A stretch of 64,000 nt of DNA from Persephonella marina EX-H1 (GTDB taxonomy: Bacteria > Aquificota > Aquificia > Aquificales > Hydrogenothermaceae): contig NC_012440.1 in assembly GCF_000021565.1 (NCBI RefSeq), forward strand, positions 1,008,210-1,072,209. Direction: 5' to 3'. Below the pieces are notes generated by a model, which ran no database searches, had not been told where the DNA came from, and was given only the letters and a program-made list of their open reading frames with translations. Both the position numbers and the translations under genes were made by a program. Of this stretch, positions 61,808-64,000 are shown one piece after another (within the stretch, counting starts at the first letter, position 1; every line of letters starts with the position of its first letter).

Positions 61808-62647
61808 CTAAAGCTGGATATTATCTATAAGCCTTGTATCACCAACAAATACTGCGATAGCTATTATATCGCCTTTTTCAGCTTTTTCTTTACTCTCAAG
61901 TGTTTCAGGATCAACGATCTCCACATACTGTATCTCCCTCACCTCAGGATGAGCCAGAACTATTCTTTTAATCTCTTCTTTAAGCCTGTTCACATCATCA
62001 ACACCCTGATCAAAAAGCCTTTTAGCCTCAAAGAGTGATCTGCTTATAGAGAGAGCCGCTTTCCTCTCATTCTCCGAGAGATATTTATTCCTTGAAGACA
62101 TGGCAAGACCGTCCTTTTCCCTCACTATAGGACATCCTATAACCTGAACATCCATATTCAGATCCCTCACCATCTTCTGTATCACCTTAAACTGCTGGTA
62201 GTCCTTCTTCCCAAAGTAAGCCCTATCAGGCTTTACAATATTAAAAAGTTTTGTGACAACAGTTGTAACACCTTTAAAATGTCCAGGTCTGAAAGCACCA
62301 CAGAGCTTCTCCGTTATACCCTCAACAACAACGTATGTTGAAAATCCTTCAGGATACATATCCTCATAAGATGGATAAAAAAGATAATCAACACCTTCCC
62401 TTCTGCATATCTCCATATCCCTCTCTAAATCCCTTGGATACCTATCAAGATCCTCATTTTTACCAAACTGGAGAGGATTAACAAATATACTTACAACGGT
62501 TATATCATTCTCCTTCTTTGAAGCTCTTATTAGAGATATATGACCTTCATGAAGGTATCCCATTGTTGGAACAAAACCTATAGATCTTCCTTCCTTCTTC
62601 AGTTCTCTAATAATACTTTTCATCTCAGATATATCCTTTACAAGCAT
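61808..62647 (-). CDS. panC: Pantothenate synthetase
   Basis: A 279-residue ligase joining pantoate and beta-alanine to pantothenate. GFVPTMGYLHEGHISLIR is the ATP-binding HIGH-like motif, FVNPLQFGKNEDLDRYPR and AYFGKKDYQQF are conserved, and the MSSRNKYLS block carries the KMSKS-like segment. ATG 62647 follows GGAGAGG; an upstream in-frame ATG at 62677 has no ribosome site. coaBC at 36.3 kb continues the pathway. Confidence 0.95.
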   Translation of the reverse strand: MLVKDISEMKSIIRELKKEGRSIGFVPTMGYLHEGHISLIRASKKENDITVVSIFVNPLQFGKNEDLDRYPRDLERDMEICRREGVDYLFYPSYEDMYPEGFSTYVVVEGITEKLCGAFRPGHFKGVTTVVTKLFNIVKPDRAYFGKKDYQQFKVIQKMVRDLNMDVQVIGCPIVREKDGLAMSSRNKYLSENERKAALSISRSLFEAKRLFDQGVDDVNRLKEEIKRIVLAHPEVREIQYVEIVDPETLESKEKAEKGDIIAIAVFVGDTRLIDNIQL

Positions 62648-62729
62648 ACTTTTCCTCTCCTTTACTTTTTTTATCATTTATAATTATTATATAGATTAAT
62701 AAATTTTAAATAATTTATGGAGAAACTGG

Positions 62730-62960
62730 ATGATTACAAAGATACTGTGGGAAACATTCTCAGTAGCTCTCTTACTTTACGGACTTTATCTTGTTTATGT
62801 TTTCATCTGGTTTTCAACCTTCAGAATAACAGAAACAGACATACAGACATCAAAACTGATCGCAGGCTCTGTTATAGGGATCATTCTCATAGTCTCATCT
62901 TACAGATGGTTTAAGAAGAAAAGGGAAGAGTTGAAAGCATTAAAAGAAGAGGAAGGGTGA
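62730..62960 (+). CDS. Small two-span membrane protein, unknown function
   Basis: A 76-residue protein with two membrane segments (about 8-28 and 44-60) and a charged C-terminus (KKKREELKALKEEEG). It has no recognised family. GGAG lies 10 bases before the ATG. It overlaps the next gene by one base, and the two with the PAS-GGDEF gene that follows could form one transcript. Confidence 0.6.
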   Translation: MITKILWETFSVALLLYGLYLVYVFIWFSTFRITETDIQTSKLIAGSVIGIILIVSSYRWFKKKREELKALKEEEG

Positions 62961-63178
62961 TGTTCGTCCAGATAGATGAAGGGGTTTACATAAATTCTGA
63001 TATGGTGACAGCTGTAGAGCTGTCTGTTGTTAGCTCTGAGCCTTACGGTGAGATATTCAGATGGGCTTTTTACACGAACGCAGGTGAGAAATCTGTATTT
63101 TTCAGTAAGGATTTTGACAGCAGGGAAGAGGCTGAGAACTGGTTTGAAAATATAAGGTTTATGATAAATAAAGGTTAA
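62960..63178 (+). CDS. Small protein of unknown function
   Basis: A 72-residue soluble protein beginning MFVQIDEGVYINSDMVTAVE, with alternating beta strands and a final helix (REEAENWFENIRFMI). It has no recognised family; the plan resembles small single-domain proteins with strand-strand-strand-helix order. ATG 62960 is preferred over GTG 62957. It stands three bases before the GTG of the PAS-GGDEF gene and is probably co-transcribed with it. Confidence 0.55.
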   Translation: MFVQIDEGVYINSDMVTAVELSVVSSEPYGEIFRWAFYTNAGEKSVFFSKDFDSREEAENWFENIRFMINKG

Positions 63179-63181
63179 GAA

Positions 63182-64000
63182 GTGGACAACAGAGATAGAG
63201 ATGACCTGATAGAAAAGACGATTGTTATATCACCGCAAAGGGTTATAGAGCTAAAGGATCTTCTTTTTGTTTGCGATAGAAATGAAAGCTGTGTTCTTTA
63301 CTCTGAGGACAGGTATATAACGGACAGAGATATAGAAGAGATATACATATTAGACAGCTCAGGAAATAAATTTAAACTTATTGATCTTGTCAATGAACTT
63401 ATAGAAAGGGAAGAAGATCTTTACAGCTATGACTTTTCTCTCGTTTCCGGAGATGAGAGCATACCTGTTTACCTCTCAGTATCAACAGTTCATCTCAAAG
63501 ATGGGTATAAAGGTGCTGTTGTTACTGTAAGGGATATAACATCTTTGAGGAAAACTGAAGAGAAGCTTAACCTTTATGAAAAGATATTCCATGAAGCCCA
63601 GGATGGGATTGCCGTTATAGACAGTAAAGGAAGGTATGTTATACAGAATGTATCCCACAGGAATCTTACAGGATATTCTGATGAAGAGATAATAGGAAAA
63701 ACTCCTGCGATCTCCATCGGTGAGAAAAAGTTAAAACAGATCATAAGGAAGGTGAATGAACAGGGAAAGTTCAGAGGGATAGTGGATCTGAAAAGAAAAG
63801 ATGGGACAGTTTTAAATATTGATCTCTCCGTCTTTCCTGTAAAAGACAGGAAAGGGAAAACTATATACTACGTTGGTATAAAAAGGGATATAACAGAGAT
63901 AATAAAAAGAGAAAAGGAGCTTGAGAATCTGAATAGAAAACTTGAAAAACAGCTTTTTACAGACTCATTAACATCGCTACCAAACAGACTTAAGCTGATT
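63182..64000 (+). CDS. PAS-GGDEF sensor protein (partial)
   Basis: The first 273 residues of a soluble sensor protein, cut by the window edge. It starts at GTG 63182, seven bases after AAAGG. An N-terminal PAS-like region (about 15-125) with the usual exit VTVRDITS is followed by a second PAS (about 135-255: FHEAQDGIAVIDSKGRYVIQN to VGIKRDITE), a coiled linker and the start of a GGDEF domain, marked by FTDSLTSLPNRLKLI. Whether it is active, or also has an EAL domain, cannot be seen. Confidence 0.85.
   Translation, partial: MDNRDRDDLIEKTIVISPQRVIELKDLLFVCDRNESCVLYSEDRYITDRDIEEIYILDSSGNKFKLIDLVNELIEREEDLYSYDFSLVSGDESIPVYLSVSTVHLKDGYKGAVVTVRDITSLRKTEEKLNLYEKIFHEAQDGIAVIDSKGRYVIQNVSHRNLTGYSDEEIIGKTPAISIGEKKLKQIIRKVNEQGKFRGIVDLKRKDGTVLNIDLSVFPVKDRKGKTIYYVGIKRDITEIIKREKELENLNRKLEKQLFTDSLTSLPNRLKLI

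Noticed and set aside
1-64000. tRNA, rRNA, insertion sequences, integrases or phage genes
   Set aside because: No T-loop consensus with a cloverleaf context, no rRNA-like stretch, no transposase motif and no terminal repeats with target duplications were seen on either strand.

Overview
The window comes from an AT-rich bacterial chromosome with tightly packed, often overlapping genes. The gene set points to a thermophilic member of the Aquificota, most likely a Persephonella-like Hydrogenothermaceae. Supporting signs are an Aquifex-type DUF1931 histone-fold protein, an Aquifex-like acidic-tailed IscU, epsilon ATP synthase separated from the other atp genes, a Gram-negative lipid A and heptose set (lpxC, lpxL-like, hldD), and frequent TTG starts. 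The genus is inferred from protein character, not from a search. I saw no rRNA, tRNA, insertion sequence, prophage or CRISPR array. No gene-free stretch exceeds about 300 bases.

Layout: 1-2 kb is a leftward atpC-trmN6-DUF3817-gpmA group. 2-9.7 kb is rightward housekeeping (elbB, a tiny lipoprotein, a degenerate dCTP-deaminase-like gene, hom, a DASS transporter, a Nudix hydrolase, an lpxL-like gene, hemL, nrdR). 9.7-17.7 kb is accessory in flavour. It holds a large lipoprotein, a histone-fold protein, and an iron-sulfur/sulfur-transfer locus: Mrp ATPase, a cysteine-desulfurase homologue without its PLP lysine, a small winged-helix protein, IscU, a PP-loop sulfurtransferase, TusA, a DUF1858-like protein, a NifU C-terminal protein and aroE. 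17.7-23.9 kb is one leftward operon (cimA to yjbQ) ending in a possible anti-Shine-Dalgarno small RNA. 24-29 kb holds thiL, efp, accB, hldD, thrB and wrbA. 29-34 kb is leftward mfd-psiE-mltD. 34-42 kb holds a radical SAM gene, an orphan cas6, coaBC, a K+/H+ antiporter pair, epmA, a K+ channel and hemD.

42-53 kb contains lpxC, a two-gene unit of unknown role (coiled-coil membrane protein plus tandem HEPN/HepT-like protein) behind paired palindromes, a lone peptide-type ABC ATPase with a start-site hairpin, a DsbC-like protein, rpiB, glyA, nadK, ispF, recG and a ZIP transporter. 53.8-64 kb is rich in cyclic-di-GMP genes: a ribbon-helix-helix-PAS-GGDEF-EAL protein, a four-PAS GGDEF protein and a partial PAS-GGDEF protein. 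Between them lies a MoxR-DUF58-transglutaminase operon and panC.

The most notable points are the pseudo-desulfurase beside IscU, a candidate small RNA complementary to the ribosome binding sites of that same locus, the tandem HEPN operon with its dual operator, and the DNA-binding-domain-fused cyclic-di-GMP protein. All functional statements rest on reading motifs and context; no database search was possible.
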